NCBI RefSeq assembly: GCF_015291725.1
Contig: NZ_CP030038.1
Location: 62,001 to 126,000, forward strand
Reading direction: 5' to 3'
From: Bradyrhizobium sp. CCBAU 51765
GTDB lineage: Bacteria; Pseudomonadota; Alphaproteobacteria; Rhizobiales; Xanthobacteraceae
Length of the DNA stretch: 64,000 nt
This document shows, one piece after another, positions 18,220 to 26,587 of this stretch; the stretch's first letter is position 1, and each line of letters opens with the position of its first letter. The notes under the pieces are model-generated. The model did not search any database, was not told the origin of the DNA, and saw nothing but the letters and a program-made list of their open reading frames with translations. The position numbers and the translations under genes are program-made.

Positions 18220-18981
18220 ATGGATCGGCCGGGCGAAACCACGCATTTTGGCTTCAGGGACGTCCCCCTGGGCGACAAGCAGACGCTGGTGAACGATGTG
18301 TTTCACAGCGTGGCGTCGCGTTATGACTTGATGAACGACCTGATGTCCGGTGGCCTGCACCGGGTCTGGAAGGACATCATGATCACGGCGCTCGACCCGC
18401 CCCGGGGCGACCGGCCGTTCGCGTTGCTCGACGTTGCCGGTGGCACTGGCGACATCGCGTTCCGCGCCGCCAAGGCCGCAGGTGCGGGTTTCCATGCCAC
18501 CGTCTGCGACATCAACACCGACATGCTGGCCGTGGGCCGCGAACGCGCTGCCAAGCAGCATCTCGACACCCGGGTCGACTTCGTCGAAGGCAATGCCGAA
18601 GCGCTCGCCTTCGCCGATCGCAGCTTCGACGCATATACGATCGCTTTCGGCATTCGCAACGTGCCGCAGATCGACCTGGCGCTGCGCGAGGCCTATCGCG
18701 TGCTCAGGCCCGGCAGCCGCTTCCTCTGTCTCGAGTTCTCCACCGTCGAGATGCCCGGGCTCGACAAGCTCTACGATCTGTTCTCGTTCAAGGTGATCCC
18801 GCCGCTCGGCCGCATGGTCACGGGCGACGCCGAATCCTACCAATATCTCGTCGAATCGATCCGCAAGTTTCCGAGGCCCGCCGCGTTCGCCGACATGATC
18901 CGCGAGGCCGGCTTTTCCCGCGTCAGCTGGCAGACACTCTCCGGCGGCATCGTGGCACTGCATTCGGGCTGGCGTTTGTGA
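18220..18981 (+). CDS. ubiE: Ubiquinone/menaquinone C-methyltransferase UbiE
   Basis: SAM-dependent methyltransferase of 253 residues acting on the 2-polyprenyl-6-methoxybenzoquinol (or demethylmenaquinol) ring. UbiE signatures are present: [18 protein letters not shown] near residue 35, the SAM loop [14 protein letters not shown] near 70-83 and [20 protein letters not shown] near 146. First gene of ubiE-ubiB-(coaBC-dut). ubiB begins inside its stop codon (GTGA overlap), so the two are translationally coupled. An alphaproteobacterium of this type makes ubiquinone-10, so the ubiquinone role is the likely one. Confidence 0.96.
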   Translation: MDRPGETTHFGFRDVPLGDKQTLVNDVFHSVASRYDLMNDLMSGGLHRVWKDIMITALDPPRGDRPFALLDVAGGTGDIAFRAAKAAGAGFHATVCDINTDMLAVGRERAAKQHLDTRVDFVEGNAEALAFADRSFDAYTIAFGIRNVPQIDLALREAYRVLRPGSRFLCLEFSTVEMPGLDKLYDLFSFKVIPPLGRMVTGDAESYQYLVESIRKFPRPAAFADMIREAGFSRVSWQTLSGGIVALHSGWRL

Positions 18982-20552
18982 TTTCTGCCATCACCCACAT
19001 GACGCGCCTGATCCGCGCCGCGTTCGTGTTCGCGCGCGAGGGCGTGTTCGGCTCGGTCGATCCGAGCCTGGTGCCGCCGCCGGGACAGCTCGCGCTGAAA
19101 CTGGCGCGCCTCGTCGAACGCCGCGGCACCAAGCACGGCCCGCGGATAGCGCGCGCGCTGACGCGGATGGGCCCGGCCTATCTCAAGCTCGGACAATTCC
19201 TGGCGACGCGTCCCGACGTGGTCGGCGTCATCATGGCGCGCGACCTCGAAAGCCTGCAGGACCGCCTGCCGCCGTTTCCACAGGACGAGGCCGAGGCCGC
19301 CATCGCGACGTCGCTGGAACGGCCGCTGAAGGACATTTTCGCGAGCTTCGGCCCGCCGGTCGCAGCGGCCTCGATCGCGCAGGTGCATCGCGGCGAGGTG
19401 CTGCGCGACGGTATCCGCAAATCGGTCGCCGTGAAGGTGCTGCGGCCCAACGTCGCCGCACGCTTCCGCCGCGACCTCTCCGATTTCTTCTTCGTCGCGC
19501 ACAAGGCCGAAGCCTATTCGGCCGAGGCGCGGCGGCTGCGCCTGATCGAAGTCATCAACACCATGTCGCGCTCGGTCGCGATGGAGATGGATTTGCGGCT
19601 CGAAGCCGCCGCGCTGTCGGAGATGGCAGAGAACACGCGCGACGATCCTGATTTCCGCGTGCCGACCGTCGATTGGGACCGCACCACGCACAACGTGCTG
19701 ACGATGGAGTGGATCGACGGCATCGCGCTGAACGACCACAAGCGCCTTGCTGAGTCGCAGGTCGACCTGCCCGACCTCGGCCGCAAGGTGATCCAGAGCT
19801 TCTTGCGGCACGCGCTGCGCGACGGTTTCTTCCACGCCGACATGCATCCGGGCAATCTGTTCCTGGACGATGCCGGCCGCCTCGTCGCGGTCGATTTCGG
19901 CATCATGGGCCGGCTCGGCATGAAGGAGCGGCGCTTCCTCGCCGAGATCCTGCTCGGCTTCATCACCCGCGACTATCGCCGCGTCGCCGAGGTGCATTTC
20001 GAGGCGGGCTACGTGCCCGCGCACCATTCGGTCGAGAATTTCGCGCAAGCCATCCGCGCCATCGGCGAGCCCATTCACAACCGCACCGCCGAGGAGATCT
20101 CGATGGCGCGGCTGCTGACGCTGCTGCTCGAGGTCACTGGCCTGTTCGACATGACCACGCGGCCCGAGCTGATCCTGCTGCAGAAGACCATGGTGGTGGT
20201 CGAGGGCGTGGCGCGCGGCTTCGATCCCAAGCTCGACATCTGGAAGATCGCCGACCCCGTGGTACGCGAATGGATCGAGCGCAATCTCGGGCCGATCGGC
20301 CGGGTGCAGGGCGCGCTGGCCGGGACCGGCGACATCGCGCGCGTACTGATGCGCCTGCCGGAGATCGCCGAGCGGTCGGTGAAGGTCCTCGAGCAGCTCG
20401 AGACCATGACTCGCGAGGGCGTCAGGCTGTCACCGGAGAGCATCGCGGCCATGGGGCGCAGCGAAGGCCGCAAGAACCGCTGGCGCACCGTGGCGCTGTG
20501 GATCATCGCCGCGACATTCATCGGCATCCTGATCGCCGTCCGGAATCTATGA
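18978..20552 (+). CDS. ubiB: Ubiquinone biosynthesis accessory kinase-like protein UbiB
   Basis: 524-residue ABC1/ADCK/UbiB-family atypical kinase needed for ubiquinone synthesis, probably an ATPase that helps extract or organise lipid intermediates. The KxGQ motif in [14 protein letters not shown] (residues about 64-77) is the family hallmark; the kinase-like core shows VAVKVLRP (Lys), ADMHPGNLF with the catalytic-loop residues and [14 protein letters not shown]-terminal hydrophobic helix ([16 protein letters not shown]) would anchor it in the inner membrane. Start is GTG at 18978 overlapping the ubiE stop; an ATG at 18999 is an alternative. Its stop codon overlaps the first palindrome of the coaBC promoter. 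Confidence 0.95.
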   Translation: MISAITHMTRLIRAAFVFAREGVFGSVDPSLVPPPGQLALKLARLVERRGTKHGPRIARALTRMGPAYLKLGQFLATRPDVVGVIMARDLESLQDRLPPFPQDEAEAAIATSLERPLKDIFASFGPPVAAASIAQVHRGEVLRDGIRKSVAVKVLRPNVAARFRRDLSDFFFVAHKAEAYSAEARRLRLIEVINTMSRSVAMEMDLRLEAAALSEMAENTRDDPDFRVPTVDWDRTTHNVLTMEWIDGIALNDHKRLAESQVDLPDLGRKVIQSFLRHALRDGFFHADMHPGNLFLDDAGRLVAVDFGIMGRLGMKERRFLAEILLGFITRDYRRVAEVHFEAGYVPAHHSVENFAQAIRAIGEPIHNRTAEEISMARLLTLLLEVTGLFDMTTRPELILLQKTMVVVEGVARGFDPKLDIWKIADPVVREWIERNLGPIGRVQGALAGTGDIARVLMRLPEIAERSVKVLEQLETMTREGVRLSPESIAAMGRSEGRKNRWRTVALWIIAATFIGILIAVRNL

Positions 20553-20566
20553 TTGCACTGCAATCA
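20550..20566. promoter_or_regulatory. Operator-like palindrome O1 upstream of coaBC
   Basis: TGATTGC-ACT-GCAATCA: perfect 7-bp arms with a 3-bp spacer. It overlaps the ubiB stop codon and contains the putative -35 hexamer TTGCAC (20553-20558). Same geometry as O2, 23 bp away centre to centre, i.e. about two helical turns. Confidence 0.7.
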
Positions 20567-20581
20567 CGCAAGTGATAGCAT
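20553..20581 (+). promoter_or_regulatory. Putative coaBC promoter
   Basis: TTGCAC (20553-20558), 17-bp spacer, TAGCAT (20576-20581). Each hexamer lies within or overlaps one of the two palindromes, so a protein bound there would block RNA polymerase. The -10 is only a fair match; ATCATT-like alternatives exist nearby. Confidence 0.45.
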
Positions 20582-20589
20582 CGCTATCA
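20573..20589. promoter_or_regulatory. Operator-like palindrome O2 upstream of coaBC
   Basis: TGATAGC-ATC-GCTATCA: perfect 7-bp arms and 3-bp spacer. It differs from O1 in one base per arm (TGATAGC against TGATTGC). It ends 20 bp before the coaBC start codon and covers the putative -10. Two such closely matched palindromes are hard to explain by chance. Confidence 0.7.
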
Positions 20590-20609
20590 TTTCGTGCTGG
20601 AGTGGCGTC

Positions 20610-22061
20610 ATGGCAAGCCTGACCATCCGCAAGCTCGACGACAGCGTCAAAACCTATCTGCGGCTGCGCTCGGCCAAGAACCGCAGGTCGGTCGAGGAAG
20701 AGGTTCGGGTCATCCTGCGGGAGCTGATCGAGGGCCGCGAGGAGCCGCTGACGCCGTTTGCGCTGCCGCCTGCCCCGTCCGCCACACCGGCGCCGCAGCG
20801 CACCGGCGCCCTCCCCGAGGCCAGCGTCACCCTGATCATCGGCGGCGGGATCGCGGCGTACAAGTCGCTCGACCTGATCCGCAGGCTGAAGGAGCGACGC
20901 ATCGAGGTCCGCTGCGTGCTGACCAAGGCGGCCCAGCAATTCGTGACACCGCTGGCCGTCAGCGCGCTCTCGCATGAGCGCGTCTACACCGACCTGTTCG
21001 ACCCCCAGAGCGAATTCGACGCCGGCCATATTCGCCTCGCGCGCGACTGCGACCTGATCGTGGTGGCGCCGGCGACCGCCGACCTGATGGCGAAGATGGC
21101 GAACGGACATGCCGACGATCTCGCCAGCGCCATCCTGCTGGCCAGCAACCGCAAGGTGCTGCTGGCGCCGGCGATGAACCCGCTGATGTGGAGCAACGCG
21201 GCGACGCGCCGCAACGTCGGCTTGCTCCAGCGCGACGGCGTGGTGTTGATCGGCCCGAATTCCGGCGAGATGGCCGAAGCCGGCGAGGCCGGAATCGGCC
21301 GCATGTCGGAAGCGATCGAGATCGCCAATGCCGCCGAACGGCTGCTGCGGCCTCCGGTGCCGCGGCCGCTCGCCGGCAAGCGCGTGCTGATCACCGCGGG
21401 TCCCACGCACGAGCCGATCGACCCCGTGCGCTACATCGCCAACCGCTCCTCCGGCAAGCAGGGCTTTGCCATTGCCGCCGCCGCGCAGGCCGCCGGCGCC
21501 GAGGTGATCCTAGTGAGCGGCCCGGTCGACCTCGACGATCCACCTGGAGTGACGGTGAAGCACGTCGAATCGGCACGGCAGATGCTGGAGCAGGTTCAGG
21601 CGGCGCTTCCCGCCGATATCGCGATCTTCGCTGCCGCGGTCGCCGACTGGCGCGTCGCCAACGAGGGCGAGCAGAAGCTGAAGAAGACCGCGGCCGGCAT
21701 GCCGCCGCTTCAGCTGGTCGAGAATCCCGACATCCTCGCCACGATCTCGAAGCTGACCGACAAGCGCCCGCCCCTGGTGATCGGCTTTGCCGCCGAGACC
21801 GAACATCTCATCGAGAACGCCAAGACCAAGCTCGCGCGCAAGGGCTGCGACTGGATCGTCGCCAATGACGTGTCGCCGGCGACCGGCGTGATGGGCGGCG
21901 ACCGCAACACCGTCCACCTCCTCAGCCGCAAGAACGGTGCGAAGGACGGCGAGATTGCAGTTGATTCCTGGCCGGTGATGACCAAGGAACAAGTCGCCAT
22001 CGAACTGGTCGCGCATGTCGCCAGAAGCGTGACCGACAAATCCCTGGAGACGGCATCTTGA
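20610..22061 (+). CDS. coaBC: CoaBC (phosphopantothenoylcysteine synthetase/decarboxylase) fused to an N-terminal ribbon-helix-helix domain
   Basis: Makes 4'-phosphopantetheine for coenzyme A: CoaB joins Cys to phosphopantothenate, CoaC decarboxylates the product. The 483-residue protein starts with [19 protein letters not shown] and [20 protein letters not shown] (residues 1-41), a FitA/VapB-like ribbon-helix-helix DNA-binding domain, then a Pro/Ala linker to about 73. The flavin-dependent CoaC domain follows ([12 protein letters not shown]; His in [20 protein letters not shown]), then CoaB ([35 protein letters not shown]). The Cys of the E. coli CoaC clamp is not seen: the segment reads [17 protein letters not shown] at 20610 has GGAG 7 nt upstream. 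An in-frame start at 20553 is unlikely since it lies in the operators. dut overlaps the end. Confidence 0.93.
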   Translation: MASLTIRKLDDSVKTYLRLRSAKNRRSVEEEVRVILRELIEGREEPLTPFALPPAPSATPAPQRTGALPEASVTLIIGGGIAAYKSLDLIRRLKERRIEVRCVLTKAAQQFVTPLAVSALSHERVYTDLFDPQSEFDAGHIRLARDCDLIVVAPATADLMAKMANGHADDLASAILLASNRKVLLAPAMNPLMWSNAATRRNVGLLQRDGVVLIGPNSGEMAEAGEAGIGRMSEAIEIANAAERLLRPPVPRPLAGKRVLITAGPTHEPIDPVRYIANRSSGKQGFAIAAAAQAAGAEVILVSGPVDLDDPPGVTVKHVESARQMLEQVQAALPADIAIFAAAVADWRVANEGEQKLKKTAAGMPPLQLVENPDILATISKLTDKRPPLVIGFAAETEHLIENAKTKLARKGCDWIVANDVSPATGVMGGDRNTVHLLSRKNGAKDGEIAVDSWPVMTKEQVAIELVAHVARSVTDKSLETAS

Positions 22062-22516
22062 GCACGAAGGTCACGGTCGAACTGCAGCGCCTCGCCCATG
22101 CCGAAGGTCTGCCGTTGCCGGCCTATCAGACCAGCGAGGCCGCCGGCCTCGATCTGATGGCAGCCGTTCCGGACAGCGAGCCGATGACGCTCGCCCCGGG
22201 CCAATACGCGCTGGTGCCGACGGGCCTTGCGATCGCGCTGCCGCCGGCGCACGAGGCGCAGGTGCGGCCGCGCTCGGGGCTTGCCGCCAAGCACGGCGTC
22301 ACCGTGCTGAACTCGCCGGGCACGATCGACGCGGACTACCGCGGCGAGATCAAGGTGATCCTGATCAACCACGGCGCGGCGCCCTTCGTGATCAAGCGCG
22401 GCGAGCGCATCGCCCAAATGGTGATCGCACCCGTGGTGCAGGCTGCCCTGGTTCCCGTCGCGACGTTGTCGCCGACCGATCGCGGCGCCGGCGGCTTCGG
22501 CTCGACGGGGCGGTAG
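22058..22516 (+). CDS. dut: Deoxyuridine 5'-triphosphate nucleotidohydrolase Dut
   Basis: Hydrolyses dUTP to dUMP, supplying dTMP precursor and keeping uracil out of DNA. The 152-residue trimeric dUTPase fold shows the five motifs: [10 protein letters not shown] (motif 1), [10 protein letters not shown] (2), [15 protein letters not shown] (3, with the catalytic Asp), [10 protein letters not shown] (4) and the C-terminal arm [10 protein letters not shown] (5), which closes over the active site. It starts within the coaBC stop codon and is translationally coupled to it; coaBC-dut adjacency is common in proteobacteria. Confidence 0.97.
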   Translation: MSTKVTVELQRLAHAEGLPLPAYQTSEAAGLDLMAAVPDSEPMTLAPGQYALVPTGLAIALPPAHEAQVRPRSGLAAKHGVTVLNSPGTIDADYRGEIKVILINHGAAPFVIKRGERIAQMVIAPVVQAALVPVATLSPTDRGAGGFGSTGR

Positions 22517-22539
22517 CTTTCTTGCCTCTCCCGCTTGCG

Positions 22540-23730
22540 AGAGCTTTGCTTAATTGGACGCGGGGGAGTGATTGCCGCTGTTGGGCGTTTTTTGCGTAGC
22601 GTTGGACGTCGGCGGCATCGAAGGTTTGCGCTTTCGTGGTCGACTGATTGGGTTGGGCGGTCATGCGGCAACTCCCGCAGGAGACAACGCCACCCATCGT
22701 TTGAGATTCATTGCCAGGCAGATCAGGCGCAGATGCGTCTGGTTGCGCGCCCAGCCCAGATAGCGGGCGCGCGCCCAGCGGTAGCTGCCCTTGAGGCGCG
22801 CGAAGACCTGCTCGACCGGTGCGCGGCGCTTTCCCACGGCACCGTTGAAGCGCTTCTGCCGCGCGGTCAGCGGATGATGCTTGTTGGGCCGGAACATCAG
22901 CCGCGGCTTGATGCCTCGCGCGCGCAGGCCGCTACGGCGCTCGTGCTTGTCATAGGCCTGGTCGGCATAGACCGCCTTCTCATCACCACAGACCAACTCG
23001 TCGGCGGGCACCGTATCGTTGACCGCAGCATCGGTCAGCTTGCTGCGGCGGATGATTGCCGAGCCCTGGTCGATGCCAACATGGGCCTTGTAGCCGAAGT
23101 ATCGTTTGCCGCCCTTCTTGGTCCATCGCGCATCCGGATCGCGCTTGCTGTTGACCAGTTTGCTCGGCGCCCGACCGTCCGGGCCGGGGGGCTGCGGCTC
23201 CTCTGGTGGCTTCGGCGGCTTCACCGCCGCCGGGATCAGGCTCGCGTCGATTAGTGTACCCCGCCGCACCACCAGCCCATGCGCATCGATCTGGCGCAGA
23301 ATCTCACCGAACAGCCTCTCGTCCAGGCCGGCCCGCTGCAAACTGTCGCGGAAGCGCCAGATCGTGGCGTGATCGGGTGTCTCATCGCCGAGCACAAAGC
23401 CGCAGAAATCGCGGAATGAGGCGCGGTCATCAAGCGCCTCTTCAAGCTCCGGATCGGACAGCCCGTACCATTGCTGCAGCAACAGCGCCTTGAACATCAC
23501 CAGCCGCGGATAGGCCGGCGCCCCACGCTCCGGTTCCGGCAGACCGCCTAGCACGCCCCCTACCGCTGCCCAATCGACCAAGTCCCCAATCCGTCTCAGC
23601 ACCGGATTGCCTTTTCCCCGTCGCGACACCAGCGCGTCCGCAAAGCTCGGTTGTCCAACCTGTCGATAGGCCATTCCCGTCCTCCCTCAGCGGTCTAGGG
23701 AATCGCAGATTCGCGAATATGCAAAGCTCT
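22540..23730 (-). mobile_element. IS5-family insertion sequence, 1191 bp, inside a palindromic repeat
   Basis: Terminal inverted repeats AGAGCTTTGC (22540-22549) and GCAAAGCTCT (23721-23730) are perfect over 10 bp. Both are abutted by the direct repeat CGCTTGCG (22532-22539 and 23731-23738). Joining the flanks rebuilds CTCCCGCTTGCGGGAG, the centre of a dispersed repeat, so the boundaries are well supported. An 8-bp duplication is longer than the 2-4 bp usual for IS5 relatives, and since the target is itself palindromic the true duplication could be shorter. One intact transposase gene. Confidence 0.8.
22661..23674 (-). CDS. IS5-family DDE transposase
   Basis: 337-residue transposase with the N-terminal DUF772/InsH-like region (YPRLVMFKALLLQQWYGLSD, then PDHATIWRFRDSL) and a DDE_Tnp_1 catalytic core: GTLIDASLI carries the first Asp, YFGYKAHVGID follows, VYADQAYD the second Asp, and the Y-(2)-R-(3)-E region RAPVEQVFARLKGSYRWARA the final Glu. 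Same order as E. coli IS5 InsH. The frame is open and starts MAYRQVGQPSFADALV, so the element may be active. Confidence 0.9.
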   Translation of the reverse strand: MAYRQVGQPSFADALVSRRGKGNPVLRRIGDLVDWAAVGGVLGGLPEPERGAPAYPRLVMFKALLLQQWYGLSDPELEEALDDRASFRDFCGFVLGDETPDHATIWRFRDSLQRAGLDERLFGEILRQIDAHGLVVRRGTLIDASLIPAAVKPPKPPEEPQPPGPDGRAPSKLVNSKRDPDARWTKKGGKRYFGYKAHVGIDQGSAIIRRSKLTDAAVNDTVPADELVCGDEKAVYADQAYDKHERRSGLRARGIKPRLMFRPNKHHPLTARQKRFNGAVGKRRAPVEQVFARLKGSYRWARARYLGWARNQTHLRLICLAMNLKRWVALSPAGVAA

Positions 23731-24082
23731 CGCTTGCGGGAGAGGCCGCCGCGCTCGCAGAGCACGGCGGGTGAGGGTTTTCTCCGCTAAGGGATTGTCC
23801 CATCGCGGAGACACCCTCTCCCCAGCCCTCCCCCGCGAGCGGGGGAGAGAGCGCACCGCGATCGTGGCAGGCGATGCGCATGACACGCTAACGCACGGCA
23901 ATCCCAGCGAAAATCATCTGCAGAATCACGCGCCGTGGAACCGCGCGCCCCGCATTTTTGTTGGCCCGTCTTTACGTTCACGATCTGGACTCTTACCGGC
24001 GGAGTCACGGTGGGGGTATTGTCTTTTGATTCGCGCGCGACGGGGGTCGCCGCGCGCAAATTCGTGCGATCTTGGGGCAACT
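23731..24082. repeat. Right part of the repeat split by the IS5 element, and gene-free leader of divL
   Basis: 23731-23850 continues the interrupted repeat (CTTGCGGGAGAGGCCG, GGCGGGTGAGGG, then CCCCGCGAGCGGGGGAGAG). From about 23860 to 24082 there is no gene; the open frame of divL extends back through it, but composition and lack of homology-like motifs argue against translation. The divL promoter should lie here; I cannot single out one. Confidence 0.6.
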
Positions 24083-26587
24083 ATGTCAGGCGTGATCGTG
24101 TCGATGCGTCGGACGCTGCTGTCTTGCACGTCGCTGGCGCGCAGCGGCTTGGTTGGGAGCGCTCTTGCGGCGCTGCTGCCGGCTGCGCCGGCCAGGGCCG
24201 CCGACCTCATCGACACCCTCTCCACCATGCTGGATTTCAACCGGCAGGAACTCGCCGTCCTCGCCACCGCGCTGGCGCTGCTCGGCTTCTCGGTGGTGGC
24301 CGCGATCCTGTTGATGCGCACGCGGGTGCGCCTGGTCAAGAACGAGGCGCGGCTGCGCACCCGGATCGGGGAACTTCAGCTCCAGGCCGACCGCTTCGGC
24401 GCACTCCTGTTCGCCGAGCCGCAGATCCTGATCTCCTGGCCGGCCGGCGATAACCGCGTTCAGATTTCCGGCGACATCTCCATGGTGCTGCCGCGCGACT
24501 CCTCCCCGCAGCGCGTGCTGGCGTTCGGAACCTGGCTGCCCCCGGAGCCCGCGCTCCAGATGGACCATGCTGTCGACGCGCTGCGCGATCGCGGCGACGG
24601 GTTCCAGCTGACCTTGACCACCGCGCACGGCCATACGCTGGAAGCGATCGGCCGCGCCATCGGCGGCCAGGCCATCGTCCGCATTCGCGAGCTCTCAGGA
24701 CTGCGCCGCGATCTGGCCGAGACCCATCTGCGCTACAAGGCGCTCTCCGACGAGACCGAGATGCTGCGTGGCTTTGCTGCGGCCGCACCGTGGCCGATCT
24801 GGGCAAAGGGCGAGAATGGCGCACTGACCTACGCCAACCCGGCCTATGTGCGCGCCACCGAGGCAATCAGCGCCATCGATGCCCAGGAGCGCAAGCTCGA
24901 GCTGCTCGACAGCGCCGACCGCACTGCGATGGAGCGGGGGCTGAAGGACGCCGCCAGTTTCACGTCGCGGCTGCCGATCGTGGTCGGCGGCGAGCGGCGC
25001 ATCTACGACGTGCGCGCCGTCAATGTCGGCAGCGGCAGCGTCGGCATCGCAATCGATGCCAGCGAGGCGGCTGCGCTGAGCTCGGCGTTGGTGCGAATGG
25101 CGGAGGCGCACCGCCGCACGCTGGACCAGCTCTCCTCCGGCGTTGCCGTGTTCGACGGCCAGCGCCGCCTTGCCTTCTACAACGATTCCTATCGGCGGCT
25201 GTGGGACCTCGACCGCACCTTCCTCGACGCCAACCCTGACGATTCCAGCGTGCTCGACCAGCTCCGCGCCGCGCGCAAGCTGCCGGAGCAGCCGGATTTC
25301 CGCGCCTGGAAGGCCAAGCTGCACGAAGCCTATCGCGCGGTCGAGACCGCCAAGGACACCTGGTTCCTGCCTGACGGCCGCGCGCTCTCGGTCGTCACCA
25401 CGCCGAATCCCGAGGGCGGCGTCACTTACCTGTTCGACGACGTCACAGAAAGCCTCGACCTCGCCCGCCGCTTCGACGGCCTGATCCGCGTTCAGCGCGA
25501 GACGCTGGACAGCCTCGCCGAGGGCGTCGCGGTGTTCGGCAGCAACGGCAAGGCGCAGCTGTTTAATCCGGCCTTCGTCCGGATGTGGAAGCTCTCCAGC
25601 GACGCCATGCGCGACGAGCCGCACATCCAGACGGTGGAAGGCTGGTGCCATCAGCTCTACGACGATCCCGTCGTCTGGCGACAGATCCGCGAGGCCATCA
25701 CCTCGATCGAAAACCGCGCCGACGTGCCGCTGAAGCTGGAGCGCAAGGACGGCAGCGTGCTCGACGGCATGATCCGGCCGCTGCCCGACGGCGCCACCAT
25801 GCTGACGTTCCAGGACATCACCGACACCGAGAATGTCGAGCGCGCGCTGCGCGAGCGCAACGAGGCGCTGGAGGCCGCCGACCAGATGAAGGTGGATTTC
25901 GTCCACCACGTCTCCTACGAGCTGCGCTCGCCGCTCACCACCATCATCGGCTTTGCGCATTTCCTCAGCGATCCCTCGACCGGGCCGCTGACGCCGAAGC
26001 AGGCCGAATATCTCGACTACGTCACCAAATCGACCAACGCGCTGCTCGCGCTCACCAACAACATCCTGGATCTCGCCACCATCGACGCCGGCGCGATGAA
26101 GCTGGAACTCGGGCAAGTCGACGTCAGCAAGGCCATCGAGCTCGCCGCGGAGGGTATCCAGGACCGGCTCGCCACCGACCGCATCCGCCTCAAGGTCGAG
26201 ATCGCGCCCGACGTCGGCAGCTTCGTCGGCGACGAGAAGCGCGTGGTGCAGGTGCTCTATAACCTCCTCGCCAACGCCGTCGGGTTTTCTCCACAGGATT
26301 CCACCGTCGGCATCAGCGCGCGCCGCACCGAACGCAGCGTGGTCTTCACCGTGACAGATTCGGGACCTGGAATACCTGCCGACATGAAGGACAAGGTGTT
26401 CAACTGGTTCGAAAGCCGCTCGCAGGGCTCGCGTCACCGCGGCGCCGGGCTCGGCCTGTCGCTGGTGCGCTCCTTCGTCGAGCTGCATGGCGGCAAGGTG
26501 CGGGTGGATTCGATCGTCGGCCGAGGCACGGTCGTGATCTGCGATTTCCCGACCGACCAGGCGGCGCATCGCGACGCCGCCGAATGA
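24083..26587 (+). CDS. divL: DivL-like sensor histidine kinase homologue with Tyr at the phosphoacceptor site
   Basis: 834-residue membrane protein. A signal/anchor and one clear transmembrane helix (LAVLATALALLGFSVVAAIL) lie in the first 80 residues, then several PAS-like domains (for example LDQLSSGVAVFDGQRRLAFY and LDSLAEGVAVFGSNGKAQLF), then the dimerisation helix and a HATPase domain with NLLANAVGFSP, TDSGPGIP and GAGLGLSLV. In the H box the usual S-H-E-L-R-T-P reads HVSYELRSPLT, so Tyr612 replaces the phosphorylated His, as in Caulobacter DivL. DivL there regulates CckA and the cell cycle by protein contact. The following tsaE fusion overlaps by 4 bp. Start at 24083 chosen for the anchor; 24104 is possible. 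Confidence 0.85.
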   Translation: MSGVIVSMRRTLLSCTSLARSGLVGSALAALLPAAPARAADLIDTLSTMLDFNRQELAVLATALALLGFSVVAAILLMRTRVRLVKNEARLRTRIGELQLQADRFGALLFAEPQILISWPAGDNRVQISGDISMVLPRDSSPQRVLAFGTWLPPEPALQMDHAVDALRDRGDGFQLTLTTAHGHTLEAIGRAIGGQAIVRIRELSGLRRDLAETHLRYKALSDETEMLRGFAAAAPWPIWAKGENGALTYANPAYVRATEAISAIDAQERKLELLDSADRTAMERGLKDAASFTSRLPIVVGGERRIYDVRAVNVGSGSVGIAIDASEAAALSSALVRMAEAHRRTLDQLSSGVAVFDGQRRLAFYNDSYRRLWDLDRTFLDANPDDSSVLDQLRAARKLPEQPDFRAWKAKLHEAYRAVETAKDTWFLPDGRALSVVTTPNPEGGVTYLFDDVTESLDLARRFDGLIRVQRETLDSLAEGVAVFGSNGKAQLFNPAFVRMWKLSSDAMRDEPHIQTVEGWCHQLYDDPVVWRQIREAITSIENRADVPLKLERKDGSVLDGMIRPLPDGATMLTFQDITDTENVERALRERNEALEAADQMKVDFVHHVSYELRSPLTTIIGFAHFLSDPSTGPLTPKQAEYLDYVTKSTNALLALTNNILDLATIDAGAMKLELGQVDVSKAIELAAEGIQDRLATDRIRLKVEIAPDVGSFVGDEKRVVQVLYNLLANAVGFSPQDSTVGISARRTERSVVFTVTDSGPGIPADMKDKVFNWFESRSQGSRHRGAGLGLSLVRSFVELHGGKVRVDSIVGRGTVVICDFPTDQAAHRDAAE

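Noticed and set aside
20610..20735. Reading the ribbon-helix-helix segment as a separate antitoxin gene of a toxin-antitoxin pair
   Set aside because: There is no stop codon or frame change before the CoaC domain, and no PIN-type toxin gene follows; dut comes next.
22559..22700. Possible small gene in the left end of the IS5 element
   Set aside because: Only short frames without a ribosome site; the region is the noncoding end of the insertion sequence.
23771..24082. N-terminal extension of the divL frame
   Set aside because: Runs through a palindromic repeat; the signal/anchor of the protein starts only at 24083 or 24104.
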